From Variovorax sp. JS1663 (GTDB lineage Bacteria; Pseudomonadota; Gammaproteobacteria; Burkholderiales; Burkholderiaceae_C), in contig NZ_LYMK01000008.1 in assembly GCF_002157355.1 (NCBI RefSeq), positions 1 to 64,000 of the forward strand: 64,000 nucleotides of DNA. The letters are read 5' to 3'. This document shows, piece after piece, positions 26,128-35,308 of this stretch. The notes beneath the pieces were generated by a model that did no database searches, was not told the DNA's origin, and was given only the letters and a program-made list of their open reading frames with translations. The first letter of the stretch is position 1; each line of letters opens with the position of its first letter. Both the position numbers and the translations under genes were made by a program.

Positions 26128-27090
26128 TCAGGAGCGCCGCGCGGGCCAGGTCGCGAGCACCACGCCGAGCAGCGCGAATGCGAACGCGCAGACCTGCAGT
26201 AGCGACAGACTTTCACCCAGCACGAGCACGCCGACCAGGGCTGCGCTCACCGGCAGCATGACCGTGAACACACCCGCCTGCGAGGCCGGCACGCCCTTGA
26301 GGCCCGTCATCCAGAGCCACACCGTCCAGATGCTCGCGGCCAGCGCGTAGACCACCAGCAGGCCCCAGAGGCCGAGCGGCACGGCGCCGAAGTCGAAGCG
26401 CAGCGCGAACCACAGACCCAGCGGCGTGGACAGCATGAAGCCCCAGAGGTTGATCAGCGAGGAGATGCGCTTGGGGCTCAGCTTGCCGGTGAGCGACTTG
26501 CCGATCACCGCGTAGGCCGCTTCGCAGAGCACCGCGCAGAACACCAGCAGGTTGCCCAGCCAGGGCATCGCGGGCGTGCCCGCGCCGGCCGGATGCGCCG
26601 TGGACTCGGCCGGCGCGATGGCGAGCAGGCCGATGCCGCCCGCTGCGCAAGCGATCGCGAGTGCGGTGCGCCGCGTGATGGCTTCGCGCAGGAAGACGCG
26701 GCTGCCGATCGCCACGACGGCCGGGATGGAGGCCATGATCACGCCCGCCGACACCGCGGTGGTCATGCTCACGCCGAACAGCATGCAGATCGAGAACAGG
26801 AAGTTGCCGAGGAAGGATTCGAGAAAGACCAGGCCACGTGTGCGCATGCTCATCGCCGGTTCGTCGGGCGGGCGGCGCAGCCAGTGCGGCATCGCCAGCG
26901 CCGCGATGCCGAAGCGCAGCCAGGCGAGCAGGAAGACCGGGAAGGCCAGTACCAGCGGCTTGGAGAGAGCGACGTAGCTCCCGACCAGCGACATGCTGAG
27001 GGCCAGGCAGCCATAGGCGAGCAAGCGGCCGGGTGCGGGGCGGGCGGCGTTCAATAGACTGGAGCGGTTCCGAATCGAGTCGATGATCAT
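26128..27090 (-). CDS. DMT superfamily (EamA) transporter
   Basis: 320 aa with about ten membrane segments in two EamA repeats (first repeat ending with ITRRTALAIACAAGGIGLLAI, second with PVSAALVGVLVLGESLSLLQV). Proteins of this family export amino acids or metabolites; the substrate is unknown. The assigned start at 27090 overlaps the divergent cyclotransferase-like gene by 8 bp, so one of the two starts may lie further in. For this gene the first helix begins only near residue 22, leaving room for a later start. Confidence 0.87.
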   Translation of the reverse strand: MIIDSIRNRSSLLNAARPAPGRLLAYGCLALSMSLVGSYVALSKPLVLAFPVFLLAWLRFGIAALAMPHWLRRPPDEPAMSMRTRGLVFLESFLGNFLFSICMLFGVSMTTAVSAGVIMASIPAVVAIGSRVFLREAITRRTALAIACAAGGIGLLAIAPAESTAHPAGAGTPAMPWLGNLLVFCAVLCEAAYAVIGKSLTGKLSPKRISSLINLWGFMLSTPLGLWFALRFDFGAVPLGLWGLLVVYALAASIWTVWLWMTGLKGVPASQAGVFTVMLPVSAALVGVLVLGESLSLLQVCAFAFALLGVVLATWPARRS

Positions 27091-27496
27091 GCCCCATTCC
27101 GCGCCCCCGACCCGCCACGTGTTCGTCTACGGCACCCTGCGCCGTGGCGGGCGCAACGACATCGCGCGTTTCGATCCGCCGCCACGCTTCGTGGCCGAGG
27201 CCTCCATCCGCGGCACGCTCTACGACCTCGGCAGCTATCCGGGTGCCGTGCTCGGCGGCGACGGCATGCTGGCCGGCGAGGTCTACGCGATCGCGCCGGC
27301 GCTGGAAGCGCGGCTCGATCTGCTCGAGGAGGTGCAGCCCGACGGCAGCGGTGAATACATCAAGCGCGACGTGCGGGTGCGGGTCGGCGAGGTCGAGATC
27401 GACTGCCTCGTCTACGAGATCCATCCGGCGTGCATCGCAGGCAGGTGCGTGATTGCGTCGGGCAACTGGTTCGATCGCGCGCCGCCTTTTTCATGA
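27083..27496 (+). CDS. gamma-glutamylcyclotransferase-like (AIG2/GGCT fold) protein
   Basis: 137 aa. The GGCT fold is announced by HVFVYGTLRRGGRN (the YGTL glycine loop binding the gamma-glutamyl group), with the catalytic Glu in LLEEVQPDGSGEYIKRDV. Such proteins convert gamma-glutamyl compounds to 5-oxoproline, though bacterial YtfP-like members are largely uncharacterised. A second in-frame ATG at 27089 is as likely a start. It is divergent from the EamA transporter, with overlapping 5' ends. Confidence 0.8.
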   Translation: MIMPHSAPPTRHVFVYGTLRRGGRNDIARFDPPPRFVAEASIRGTLYDLGSYPGAVLGGDGMLAGEVYAIAPALEARLDLLEEVQPDGSGEYIKRDVRVRVGEVEIDCLVYEIHPACIAGRCVIASGNWFDRAPPFS

Positions 27497-27624
27497 TGAG
27501 GGGCTTGTTGCGCATCGTGAAATCAGCGAATGCTGCGCCGCACTATTTTTTCTTGATATGAGAAAACTCTTTCCGCATTGAGAAAAGTCTCTGTAACTCT
27601 TTGATTTTGCTGGTCCAAAAAAAA

Positions 27625-27645
27625 GTCTTCTATAAGACATAAGAC
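27625..27645. promoter_or_regulatory. inverted/direct repeat in the isocitrate lyase promoter
   Basis: GTCTT-CTAT-AAGAC followed two bases later by another AAGAC: an inverted repeat plus a third copy of one arm, about 80 bp upstream of the aceA start in an AT-rich stretch (27530-27645). It overlaps a possible TATAAG -10. It looks like an operator for control of the glyoxylate shunt; the regulator is not in the window. Confidence 0.5.
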
Positions 27646-27722
27646 AGGAGATGCTGACGTACAGTTGGTACCAAGGGCGCAGTGCCCCACCCCTTAATCA
27701 ACCCTTGGACCTTGGAGTGACC

Positions 27723-29042
27723 ATGCCTCAGACCATCACCGAACAACTGAGCCGCGAACAGCAGATCGCCGCCCTCGAGAAGGAGTGGGCGACCAATCCG
27801 CGCTGGAAGGGCATCAAGCGCGGCTACAGCGCTGCCGACGTGGTGCGCCTGCGCGGATCCTTCCCGATCGAGTACACGATTGCGCGCCGCGGCGCCGAGA
27901 AGCTGTGGGACCTGGTGAACAACGAGCCCTACGTCAACTGCCTCGGCGCGCTGACCGGCGGCCAGGCGATGCAGCAGGTTAAGGCCGGCATCAAGGCGAT
28001 CTACCTGTCGGGCTGGCAGGTTGCTGCCGACAACAACAGCTATGCCGCGATGTATCCGGACCAGTCGCTCTACCCGGTGGACTCGGTGCCGACGGTGGTC
28101 GAGCGCATCAACAACACCTTCCGTCGCGCTGACGAGATCCAGTGGTCCAAGGGCACGAACCCCGGCGACAAGGGCTACGTCGACTACTTCGCGCCTATCG
28201 TGGCCGATGCCGAAGCGGGCTTCGGCGGCGTCCTGAACGGCTTCGAATTGATGAAGGCCATGATCAAGGCTGGCGCCGGCGGCGTGCACTTCGAGGACCA
28301 ACTGGCCTCGGTCAAGAAGTGCGGCCACATGGGCGGCAAGGTGCTGGTGCCCACCACCGAGGCGGTGCAGAAGCTGATCGCCGCGCGCATGGCGGCCGAC
28401 GTCTGCGGCACGCCCACGCTGGTGATTGCGCGTACCGACGCTGAAGCGGCCGACCTGCTGACCAGCGACTATGACGAGAACGACAAGCCCTTCCTGACCG
28501 GCGAGCGCACCGCCGAGGGCTTCTACAAGACGAGGAAGGGCATCGACCAGGCCATCTCGCGCGCCATCGCTTACGCCCACTACGCTGACCTGGTGTGGTG
28601 CGAGACCGGCACGCCGGACCTCGAGTTCGCCCGCAAGTTCGCCGAGGCCGTGCACAAGGTGCATCCAGGCAAGATGCTGGCCTACAACTGCTCGCCGTCG
28701 TTCAACTGGAAGAAGAACCTCGACGACGCCACCATCGCCAAGTTCCAGCGCGAGCTCGGTGCCATGGGCTACAAGTACCAGTTCATCACGCTGGCCGGCA
28801 TCCACTCGATGTGGTTCAACATGTTCGATCTGGCGCAGGACTACGTGCAGCGCGGCATGTCTGCCTATGTCGAGAAGGTGCAGGAGCCCGAGTTCGCGGC
28901 CCGTGACCGCGGCTACACCTTCGTGTCGCACCAGCAGGAGGTGGGCACCGGCTACTTCGACGAAGTGACCACCGTGATCCAGGGCGGCAAGTCGAGCGTC
29001 ACCGCGCTCACGGGCTCGACCGAGGAAGAGCAATTCCACTGA
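27723..29042 (+). CDS. aceA: isocitrate lyase
   Basis: 439 aa, the E. coli AceA size class. The catalytic signature [11 protein letters not shown] is intact, with its active-site Cys. Flanking elements are [20 protein letters not shown], the metal-site [14 protein letters not shown] region ([15 protein letters not shown]) and the SPSFNWKK loop. It splits isocitrate into glyoxylate and succinate, allowing growth on acetate or fatty acids. The start at 27723 has GGAG at the right distance. An in-frame ATG at 27651 has AGGAG directly touching it and adds a non-homologous leader. No malate synthase gene is nearby; a strong terminator follows. Confidence 0.96.
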   Translation: MPQTITEQLSREQQIAALEKEWATNPRWKGIKRGYSAADVVRLRGSFPIEYTIARRGAEKLWDLVNNEPYVNCLGALTGGQAMQQVKAGIKAIYLSGWQVAADNNSYAAMYPDQSLYPVDSVPTVVERINNTFRRADEIQWSKGTNPGDKGYVDYFAPIVADAEAGFGGVLNGFELMKAMIKAGAGGVHFEDQLASVKKCGHMGGKVLVPTTEAVQKLIAARMAADVCGTPTLVIARTDAEAADLLTSDYDENDKPFLTGERTAEGFYKTRKGIDQAISRAIAYAHYADLVWCETGTPDLEFARKFAEAVHKVHPGKMLAYNCSPSFNWKKNLDDATIAKFQRELGAMGYKYQFITLAGIHSMWFNMFDLAQDYVQRGMSAYVEKVQEPEFAARDRGYTFVSHQQEVGTGYFDEVTTVIQGGKSSVTALTGSTEEEQFH

Positions 29043-29066
29043 TACCCAGCTGTCACTGAGTCTTGG

Positions 29067-29099
29067 TCCCCGCGCGAGCAATCCGCGGGGATTTTTTTC
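29067..29099 (+). terminator. intrinsic terminator of aceA
   Basis: TCCCCGCG-CGAGCAAT-CCGCGGGGA followed by seven T residues, 24 bp after the aceA stop. Confidence 0.9.
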
Positions 29100-29111
29100 G
29101 TCCGCGCTCAG

Positions 29112-30074
29112 TCAGTCGCGCAGCCGCAGCTCGCGCACGCCGCGGCCCAGGCGCTGGCGCAGCAGGGCGCGCAGGGTCACGCCCTCGGCATACCCGACCA
29201 GGCCGGCGATCTGCTCGAGGCTCTTGTCGCTGGTCTTCAGCAGGTGGACGGCGCGCTCCACGCGCAGGTCCTGGAAGTAGGACAGGGGCGTTTTGCCCAG
29301 GACCTGCTGCATGCGGCGCGCGAGGGTGCGCTTGCTGGTGCCGGCTGCCGCGGCGGCCTCGTCGAGCGAGAAACCCTCGGCCAGCCGGGCGCGCGCCCAG
29401 CGCTCGAAGCGCTGGACCGTCGGGTCGGAATGCGTCAGGTGGTCGGTGATCACATAGGCGGACTGTGCAGGGCGCGAGTCGACGATCAGGTACCTGGCCA
29501 CGGTGGCTGCGAGCTCCGGGCTGGCCTGGCGCACCAGCAACAGGGCCATGTCGATGTGGCTCAATGCGGCGCCGGCGGTGACGAAGGGGCCCGAACTCAC
29601 CAGCATGCGCGATTCGTCGAGCTTCACGCCCGGATAGCGCTGGCGGAAGAGCGACGCCAGCCACCAAGTGGTGGTGGCCTGGCGCTGGTCCAGCAGGCCT
29701 GATTCCGCCAGCACGAAGGTGCCGATGCAGGCGGCTGCGATCCGGACGCCATGGCTGGCTTGGGCGCGCAAGGCCGCCGCCGCTTCGGCGACGTCGCGCC
29801 GCTGCAATGCGGCCTGGAGGCCTTCGGGCATCTTTTCACCGAGCGCCGGCACCACGATCCAGTCCGGCCGGCCAACGTCAGGCGCCGAAACCACCGGCAC
29901 GCGCAGGCCCTGCGATGTGCGAACCCGGCTGCGCACGCCCGTGACCCGCAGCTCGAAGGGCGGAACGTCGACATCCAGCATGCTCGCCAACTCGTTGGCC
30001 GTGCTGAAGACGTCCTGCACCGTGGCCAGGCCCGTGTCGAACACGCCGTCGAGCGCGAGCAGGTTGATCTTCAT
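29112..30074 (-). CDS. GlxA-family transcriptional regulator (DJ-1/PfpI sensor + AraC HTH)
   Basis: 320 aa. The N-terminal ~190 residues form a DJ-1/PfpI-type domain starting INLLALDGVFDTGLATVQDVF, with the AACIGTFVLAESGLLD nucleophile-elbow region (Cys present). The C-terminal ~100 residues are an AraC-type double HTH (LDEAAAAAGTSKRTLARRMQQVLGKTPLSYFQDLRVERAV). This is the GlxA/FtrA/ArgR-like architecture that senses small nitrogenous metabolites. It is divergent from the small monooxygenase-like gene at 30190 (115-bp gap), which is its probable target. Confidence 0.9.
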   Translation of the reverse strand: MKINLLALDGVFDTGLATVQDVFSTANELASMLDVDVPPFELRVTGVRSRVRTSQGLRVPVVSAPDVGRPDWIVVPALGEKMPEGLQAALQRRDVAEAAAALRAQASHGVRIAAACIGTFVLAESGLLDQRQATTTWWLASLFRQRYPGVKLDESRMLVSSGPFVTAGAALSHIDMALLLVRQASPELAATVARYLIVDSRPAQSAYVITDHLTHSDPTVQRFERWARARLAEGFSLDEAAAAAGTSKRTLARRMQQVLGKTPLSYFQDLRVERAVHLLKTSDKSLEQIAGLVGYAEGVTLRALLRQRLGRGVRELRLRD

Positions 30075-30189
30075 GGCAATAACAGTAGCAAAGATGTCAA
30101 GAATGCCAATAGGTCGAATCCCGTGCCTTGCCTAGAGTGCCTGGCCATGGACGCGCAATCCCGCGCGGCCTGATTCACTGGAGACTCTC

Positions 30190-30501
30190 ATGATCAAGTA
30201 CGCATTGTTCGCCCGCCTCGAAGCCAAGCCGGGCAAGGAAGCCGAGGTGCAGAAGTTCCTCGAAGCCGGCCTCGCCATGGCGCGCGACGAGAAGACCACG
30301 CCGATCTGGTTCGCTCTGCGCCTGTCGCCGACCAGCTTCGGCGTCTTCGACGCCTTCGAGGACGAGGCGGGCCGCCAGGCGCATCTGACGGGGCCGATCG
30401 CGCAGGCCCTGATGTCCAAGGCACCCGAGCTGTTCGCCCAGCCGCCTTCCATCGAGCCCATCGAGGTGCTGGGCCTCAAGAACGCCGCGTCCGCATCCTG
30501 A
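30190..30501 (+). CDS. putative antibiotic biosynthesis monooxygenase (ABM)-fold protein
   Basis: 103 aa, typical of the dimeric alpha+beta barrel family: ALFARLEAKPGKEAEVQKFLEAG opens the fold and FDAFEDEAGRQAHL gives the central strand. Members oxidise quinols or polyketides, or merely bind small molecules; no catalytic residue can be assigned. GGAG precedes the start by 6 bases. It lies opposite the GlxA-type regulator and ends just before the thrS promoter. Confidence 0.75.
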   Translation: MIKYALFARLEAKPGKEAEVQKFLEAGLAMARDEKTTPIWFALRLSPTSFGVFDAFEDEAGRQAHLTGPIAQALMSKAPELFAQPPSIEPIEVLGLKNAASAS

Positions 30502-30511
30502 AGGCAGCGGC

Positions 30512-30517
30512 TAGAAT
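30512..30517 (+). promoter_or_regulatory. -10 box of the thrS operon leader
   Basis: TAGAAT, preceding CGCAAG as in other betaproteobacterial promoters. It would start a transcript near 30524, giving a ~200-nt leader before thrS. Confidence 0.5.
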
Positions 30518-30566
30518 CGCAAGCTTCCGTCAGCGCAGCAACAAGGGCGAGAAAGGCATCCTGGTT

Positions 30567-30629
30567 ATGACACCGCGAACTACTCCGCAAGGACTGAGCG
30601 GCTTTTTCCGTCAAGGAGAGGGCCGGTAG
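30567..30629 (+). CDS. candidate threonine-codon leader peptide of the thrS operon
   Basis: A 20-codon frame beginning M-T-P-R-T-T-P and ending in TAG, with three Thr codons in the first six positions. It lies inside the thrS leader, upstream of a perfect terminator. The eight bases immediately after the Thr-rich part and at the stop codon (30629-30636, GGCCGCGC) can pair with the terminator's left arm (30675-30682), the layout of ribosome-mediated attenuation. The ribosome-binding site (AAAGG, about 11 bases upstream) is weak. No translation evidence exists; the Thr enrichment is modest compared with thrL. Confidence 0.5.
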   Translation: MTPRTTPQGLSGFFRQGEGR

Positions 30630-30671
30630 GCCGCGCATGCTGGAAGGTTCCAGCGCCTGATGCTCATCACC

Positions 30672-30705
30672 AAAGCGCGGTCCCCCGGACCGCGCTTTTT
30701 GTTTT
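30672..30705 (+). terminator. intrinsic terminator/attenuator in the thrS leader
   Basis: AAAGCGCGGTCC-CCC-GGACCGCGCTTTTT is a perfect stem followed by T5-G-T4, ending only 18 bp before the thrS start codon and downstream of the leader promoter. Its position inside the leader makes it an attenuator rather than the end of the upstream gene. A preceding hairpin, GCTGGAA-GG-TTCCAGC (30639-30654), lies between it and the leader peptide. Confidence 0.8.
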
Positions 30706-30722
30706 CTCGCCGAGGTTTTTCC

Positions 30723-32630
30723 ATGATCCAGATCACGCTTCCCGACAACTCGCGCCGCGAGTTCCCAGGCCCGGTTTCCGTGGCCGACGTTGCCAAGTCC
30801 ATCGGCCCAGGCCTGGCGAAGATGACGGTGGCCGGCAAGGTCGACGGCCGGCTGGTCGATGCGAGCGACCTGATCGAGCAGGACGCGAAGCTGCAGATCA
30901 TCACGCCCAAGGACGATGAAGGCCTCGAGATCATCCGCCACTCGACGGCCCATTTGGTCGGCCATGCCGTGAAGCAGCTCTACCCGACGGCCAAGATGGT
31001 GATCGGACCGGTGATCGAGGAGGGCTTCTACTACGACATCTCCTACGAGCGTCCTTTCACGCCGGAGGACATGGAGGCCATCGAGGCGCGCATGCGCGAG
31101 CTGATCGCCCAGGACTACGACGTCATCAAGAAGATGACGCCTCGCGACGAGGTCATCGAGGTCTTCAAGTCCCGCGGCGAGGACTACAAGCTGCGGCTGG
31201 TGGAAGACATGCCCGACGAGAAGGCGATGGGCCTGTACTACCATCAGGAATACGTCGACATGTGCCGCGGCCCGCACGTGCCGAACACGCGCTTCCTCAA
31301 GGTCTTCAAGCTCACGAAGCTGGCCGGCGCCTACTGGCGCGGCGACGCGCGCAACGAGCAGCTGCAGCGCATCTACGGCACGGCCTGGGCCGACAAGAAG
31401 CAGCTGGACGACTACATCCGCCGCATCGAGGAAGCCGAGAGGCGCGACCATCGCCGCCTTGGCAAGGAGCTGGACCTGTTCCACATCGACGAGGTCGCGC
31501 CGGGCGTGGTGTTCTGGCATCCCAAGGGCTGGGCAATCTGGCAGGCTGTCGAGCAGTACATGCGGAAGGTGTACCGCGACACGGGCTACCAGGAAGTCAA
31601 GGGCCCGCAGATCCTCGACAAGAGCCTGTGGGAAAAGACTGGCCACTGGCAGAACTATCGCGAGAACATGTTCACGACGGAGTCGGAGAAGCGCGACTAC
31701 GCGCTCAAGCCGATGAACTGTCCAGGCCACGTGCTCATCTTCAAGAGCGATCTGCGCAGCTACCGCGATCTGCCGATCCGCTACGGCGAGTTCGGCCAGT
31801 GCCACCGCAACGAGCCCTCGGGCGGCCTGCACGGGATCATGCGGGTGCGTGGGTTCACGCAGGACGACGGCCACGTGTTCTGCACGGAGAATCACATCCT
31901 GGATGAGTGCGTGGCCTACACGGCGCAATTGCTCAAGGTGTATGCCGACTTCGGCTTCAAGGACATCCTCTACAAGGTGGCGACGCGGCCCGACAACCGC
32001 ATCGGGTCCGACGAGCTCTGGGACAAGGCCGAGAGCGCGCTCATGGAAGCGCTGCGCCGCTCCGGCGTGGACTTCGTGATCTCGCCCGGGGAAGGCGCCT
32101 TCTACGGCCCGAAGATCGAGTACACGCTGCGCGACGCCATCGGACGCCATTGGCAATGCGGCACGATGCAGGTCGACTTCAACATGGCCGAGCGCCTGGG
32201 CGCCGAGTACGTGACGGAATCCAGCGGCCGGGCTCACCCGGTCATGCTGCACCGCGCGATCGTGGGGAGCCTGGAGCGCTTCATCGGCATGCTGATCGAA
32301 CATCACGCCGGGGCGCTGCCTGCCTGGCTGGCGCCGTTGCACGTCGCGGTGCTCAACATCAGCGAAGGGCAGGCGGATTACGCATCTCAAGTTGCGAAAA
32401 CGCTGCAAAATCAAGGGCTTAGAGTTTCGCTCGACCTGCACAACGAAAAGATTACGTATAAAATACGGAAGCATTCGTTGCAAAAGCTTCCCTACATCCT
32501 CGTCGTGGGTGACAAGGAAAGGGAAGCAGGTGCCGTCGCAGTGCGCGCCCGAGGCAATCTTGATCTCGGTGTCATGTCGGTCGAGGCGTTCTCCCAAAGG
32601 GTCGCCAACGACATTCAACACAAGCTTTGA
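30723..32630 (+). CDS. thrS: threonyl-tRNA synthetase
   Basis: 635 aa, full length. Domains in order: N-terminal TGS ([11 protein letters not shown] onward, ~1-62), the editing domain with the [11 protein letters not shown] metal-type motif and MCRGPHVP, the class II catalytic core ([56 protein letters not shown] motif 3) and the C-terminal anticodon-binding domain. It charges tRNA-Thr in the cytoplasm. The start at 30723 is chosen over an in-frame ATG at 30660 because the latter lies within the attenuator and the TGS domain begins here. It is the first gene of the translation operon. Confidence 0.97.
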   Translation: MIQITLPDNSRREFPGPVSVADVAKSIGPGLAKMTVAGKVDGRLVDASDLIEQDAKLQIITPKDDEGLEIIRHSTAHLVGHAVKQLYPTAKMVIGPVIEEGFYYDISYERPFTPEDMEAIEARMRELIAQDYDVIKKMTPRDEVIEVFKSRGEDYKLRLVEDMPDEKAMGLYYHQEYVDMCRGPHVPNTRFLKVFKLTKLAGAYWRGDARNEQLQRIYGTAWADKKQLDDYIRRIEEAERRDHRRLGKELDLFHIDEVAPGVVFWHPKGWAIWQAVEQYMRKVYRDTGYQEVKGPQILDKSLWEKTGHWQNYRENMFTTESEKRDYALKPMNCPGHVLIFKSDLRSYRDLPIRYGEFGQCHRNEPSGGLHGIMRVRGFTQDDGHVFCTENHILDECVAYTAQLLKVYADFGFKDILYKVATRPDNRIGSDELWDKAESALMEALRRSGVDFVISPGEGAFYGPKIEYTLRDAIGRHWQCGTMQVDFNMAERLGAEYVTESSGRAHPVMLHRAIVGSLERFIGMLIEHHAGALPAWLAPLHVAVLNISEGQADYASQVAKTLQNQGLRVSLDLHNEKITYKIRKHSLQKLPYILVVGDKEREAGAVAVRARGNLDLGVMSVEAFSQRVANDIQHKL

Positions 32631-32737
32631 ATTTCAACCGGTTCAAAGGCTGATTTCAACAATCAGGCCGCTTGTGGGCGTGGATTCGACGGTGTTCGCT
32701 ACAGTTTTTGTAGCAAATTGATTGAAGGATTCTGACC

Positions 32738-33337
32738 ATCGCTACTGCATTTCGCGACCGCCGCCACCGCGAGGAACGCCAACACCGCCTGAACCGGGAA
32801 ATCATGGCCCCGGAAGTTCGCCTGATCGGGCCCGACAACGAGCAATTGGGCGTCGTGAGTCTTGCCGAGGCCTTGCGGCTGGCCGGCGAGCAGGACGTGG
32901 ATCTGGTGGAAGTGGTCGCGGCGGCCAATCCGCCGGTCTGTCGGCTGATCGAGTACGGCAAGTTCAAGTACCACGAGCAGAAGAAGGCCGCTGAAGCGAA
33001 GTCGAAGCAGAAGGTCATCGAGGTCAAGGAAGTCAAGTTCCGGCCGGGTACCGACGAAGGCGACTACAACATCAAGATGCGCAACATCCGGCGCTTTCTC
33101 GATGATGGTGACAAGTGCAAGATCACGCTGCGCTTTCGGGGGCGCGAGATCACGCACCAAGAACTCGGGCTGGCGCTGTTGCAGCGCATCCGCGACGAGC
33201 TCGGCGATGCGATCGTGGTCGAGCAGTTTCCGAAGCTCGAGGGCCGGCAGATGATCATGATGATCGCGCCGGGCCGCAAGAAGGGGGGCGCGGCCAAGCC
33301 GGTCACGGAGCCGACGGCGGCGCCCGCTGCGGCCTGA
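32738..33337 (+). CDS. infC: translation initiation factor IF-3, non-canonical ATC start
   Basis: 199 aa. IF3-N ([19 protein letters not shown]) and IF3-C ([24 protein letters not shown], then [10 protein letters not shown]) are both complete, with a short Ala/Pro tail. The first downstream ATG (32804) would remove 22 basic N-terminal residues found in betaproteobacterial IF3 ([20 protein letters not shown]). Extending the frame leads to an ATC at 32738 with GAAGGA at the ideal distance. IF3 rejects non-AUG starts, so this codon should give the same autoregulation known for the AUU start of E. coli infC. Confidence 0.93.
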   Translation: MATAFRDRRHREERQHRLNREIMAPEVRLIGPDNEQLGVVSLAEALRLAGEQDVDLVEVVAAANPPVCRLIEYGKFKYHEQKKAAEAKSKQKVIEVKEVKFRPGTDEGDYNIKMRNIRRFLDDGDKCKITLRFRGREITHQELGLALLQRIRDELGDAIVVEQFPKLEGRQMIMMIAPGRKKGGAAKPVTEPTAAPAAA

Positions 33338-33490
33338 GCCGCAGCGGCAGTAAGAAGAGTTTGAAGAGATTTCGCCGTTGCCTGTGCCCCAGGGTGCGGG
33401 CAGCAGCGAGATGAAGAAGTGTCTCGGGGCCGACAAGTCCGTGGGAATCATCCCCGGCGCCTCACGAGCACAAACGATAGGAGCATTCAC

Positions 33491-33694
33491 ATGCCCAAAA
33501 TGAAGACCAAGAGCAGCGCGAAAAAGCGTTTCCGCGTTCGTCCCGGTGGCACCGTCAAGCGCGGTCAAGCCTTCAAGCGTCACATCCTGACCAAGAAGAC
33601 CACCAAGAACAAGCGTCACTTGCGTGGTGCCACGGCAGTGCATGAGACCAACATGGTCTCGATGGCCGCCATGTTGCCCGGCAGCGGCATCTAA
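33491..33694 (+). CDS. rpmI: 50S ribosomal protein L35
   Basis: 67 aa; [16 protein letters not shown] at the N-terminus and AMLPGSGI at the end are diagnostic of bL35. The start at 33491 follows GATAGGAGCA. The 153-bp gap after infC carries no gene; in E. coli this region is where L20 binds to repress rpmI-rplT, but I cannot identify that site here. Confidence 0.97.
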   Translation: MPKMKTKSSAKKRFRVRPGGTVKRGQAFKRHILTKKTTKNKRHLRGATAVHETNMVSMAAMLPGSGI

Positions 33695-33717
33695 CACGAC
33701 GAACAAGGAGTACACAC

Positions 33718-34077
33718 ATGCCTCGCGTCAAACGTGGTGTCACGGCCCGCGCCCGCCACAAGAAGGTTCTCGCACTCGCCAAGGGTTTCCGCGGCCGCCG
33801 CGGCAACGTTTTCCGCATCGCCAAGCAGGCGGTGATGAAGGCTGGTCAATATGCCTACCGTGACCGCCGTACCAAGAAGCGCGTGTTCCGCCAACTGTGG
33901 ATCGCCCGTATCAATGCCGCTTCGCGTGAACTGGGCCTGACCTACAGCCAGTTCGCCAACGGCATCCGTAAGGCCGGTATCGAGATCGACCGCAAGGTCC
34001 TGGCCGATATCGCCGTGCACGACAAGGCCGCTTTTGCCGGCATCGTGGAGCAGGTCAAGGCCAAGCTGGCCGCTTGA
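33718..34077 (+). CDS. rplT: 50S ribosomal protein L20
   Basis: 119 aa, standard bL20: [20 protein letters not shown], the [21 protein letters not shown] core and the C-terminal [12 protein letters not shown]. It binds 23S rRNA early in 50S assembly and in many bacteria represses its own operon. It is preceded by AAGGAG and lies 23 bp after rpmI. A terminator follows in the gap before pheS. Confidence 0.98.
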   Translation: MPRVKRGVTARARHKKVLALAKGFRGRRGNVFRIAKQAVMKAGQYAYRDRRTKKRVFRQLWIARINAASRELGLTYSQFANGIRKAGIEIDRKVLADIAVHDKAAFAGIVEQVKAKLAA

Positions 34078-34129
34078 TCCCGCAAGCGGGTTGCCGTTCC
34101 TCGGACGGCGGCCTGCGCTCACGGCACAA

Positions 34130-34163
34130 GGGCTGGCGCTTGAAAGGGCTCCAGCCCTTTTTT
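34130..34163 (+). terminator. terminator/attenuator between rplT and pheS
   Basis: GGGCTGG and CCAGCCC form a 7-bp stem around a 14-nt loop, followed by T6-ATT. It lies between the ribosomal-protein genes and pheS, so it should reduce readthrough into pheST. I found no Phe-rich leader peptide before it. Confidence 0.7.
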
Positions 34164-34207
34164 ATTCCCGGCACCGGCCTTTATCTCTCTCACGCTCAAG
34201 AATTTCC

Positions 34208-35284
34208 ATGAACGAGTTGGACTCCCTGGTCGACACCGCACGTGCAGCCTTCGCCGAGGCCAAGGCGCCGGCCGAGCTCGAGAACGCCAAGGCCCAGTTC
34301 CTCGGCAAGTCTGGCCGCATCACCGAGCTGATGAAGGGCATGGCCGCGCTGTCCGTCGACGAGAAGAAGTCGCGCGGTGCTGCGATCAACGTGGCCAAGC
34401 AGGCCATTGAGGCCGCGCTGACCGAGCGTCGACAGCAGCTCGCCGACGAAGAGCTCGCGGTCCAACTCCGTGCCGAAGCGCTCGACGTGACCCTGCCCGG
34501 TCGCCGGCGCGCGGGCGGCGGCCTGCACCCTGTGAGCCGCACCATGGAGCGCATCGAGGCGATCTTCTCCAGCATGGGCTTCGACGTTGCCGACGGCCCG
34601 GAAGTGGAGAGCGACTGGCACAGCTTCACCTCGCTCAACAACCCGCCGAACCATCCCGCGCGCTCCATGCAGGACACCTTCTACGTCGACATCAACGGCG
34701 AGGATGGCATCCCTTACAACCTGCGTCCGCACACCAGCCCGATGCAGGTGCGCTACGCGCAGCAGCACATCAAGAAATACGCGGCCCAGTTCGAGGCTGC
34801 GGCGGCCGCCACCACCGGCACCATCAAGGCGCCGGAGATCCGTGTGATCGCACCAGGGCGCACCTACCGTGTCGACAGCGACGCCACGCATTCACCCATG
34901 TTCCACCAGTGCGAGGGGCTGTGGCTGGGCGAGAACGTGAGCTTCAAGGACCTGAAGGTCGTCTTCACCGACTTCTGCCGCACCTTCTTCGAGACCGATG
35001 ACCTGGTGCTGCGCTTCCGGCCGAGCTTCTTCCCGTTCACCGAGCCGAGCGCCGAGATCGACATCCAGTTCCAGACAGGTCCCCTGGCCGGCCGCTGGCT
35101 CGAGGTTTCGGGCTCGGGCCAGGTGCATCCCCAGGTGGTGCGCAACATGGGCCTCGACCCGGAGCGCTACATCGGCTTCGCCTTCGGCATGGGCCCCGAC
35201 CGGCTCACCATGCTTCGCTACGGCGTGAACGACCTGCGCCTGTTCTTCGACGGCGACCTGCGCTTCCTGAGCCAATTCCAGTAA
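34208..35284 (+). CDS. pheS: phenylalanyl-tRNA synthetase alpha subunit
   Basis: 358 aa. An N-terminal coiled coil that contacts tRNA (residues ~1-85) precedes the class II catalytic core, with [19 protein letters not shown], the [12 protein letters not shown] motif 2, and [17 protein letters not shown] followed by [17 protein letters not shown] (motif 3). With PheT it forms the (alpha-beta)2 enzyme. The start at 34208 directly precedes the conserved [14 protein letters not shown]. It follows the intergenic terminator and is 24 bp upstream of pheT. Confidence 0.97.
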   Translation: MNELDSLVDTARAAFAEAKAPAELENAKAQFLGKSGRITELMKGMAALSVDEKKSRGAAINVAKQAIEAALTERRQQLADEELAVQLRAEALDVTLPGRRRAGGGLHPVSRTMERIEAIFSSMGFDVADGPEVESDWHSFTSLNNPPNHPARSMQDTFYVDINGEDGIPYNLRPHTSPMQVRYAQQHIKKYAAQFEAAAAATTGTIKAPEIRVIAPGRTYRVDSDATHSPMFHQCEGLWLGENVSFKDLKVVFTDFCRTFFETDDLVLRFRPSFFPFTEPSAEIDIQFQTGPLAGRWLEVSGSGQVHPQVVRNMGLDPERYIGFAFGMGPDRLTMLRYGVNDLRLFFDGDLRFLSQFQ

Positions 35285-35308
35285 CAGACGACAGAACGAG
35301 AGCGCGAG

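Noticed and set aside
30132..32621. 829-codon open frame antisense to thrS
   Set aside because: Product is His/Val/Arg/Leu-rich with no domain; it mirrors the codon bias of thrS on the other strand.
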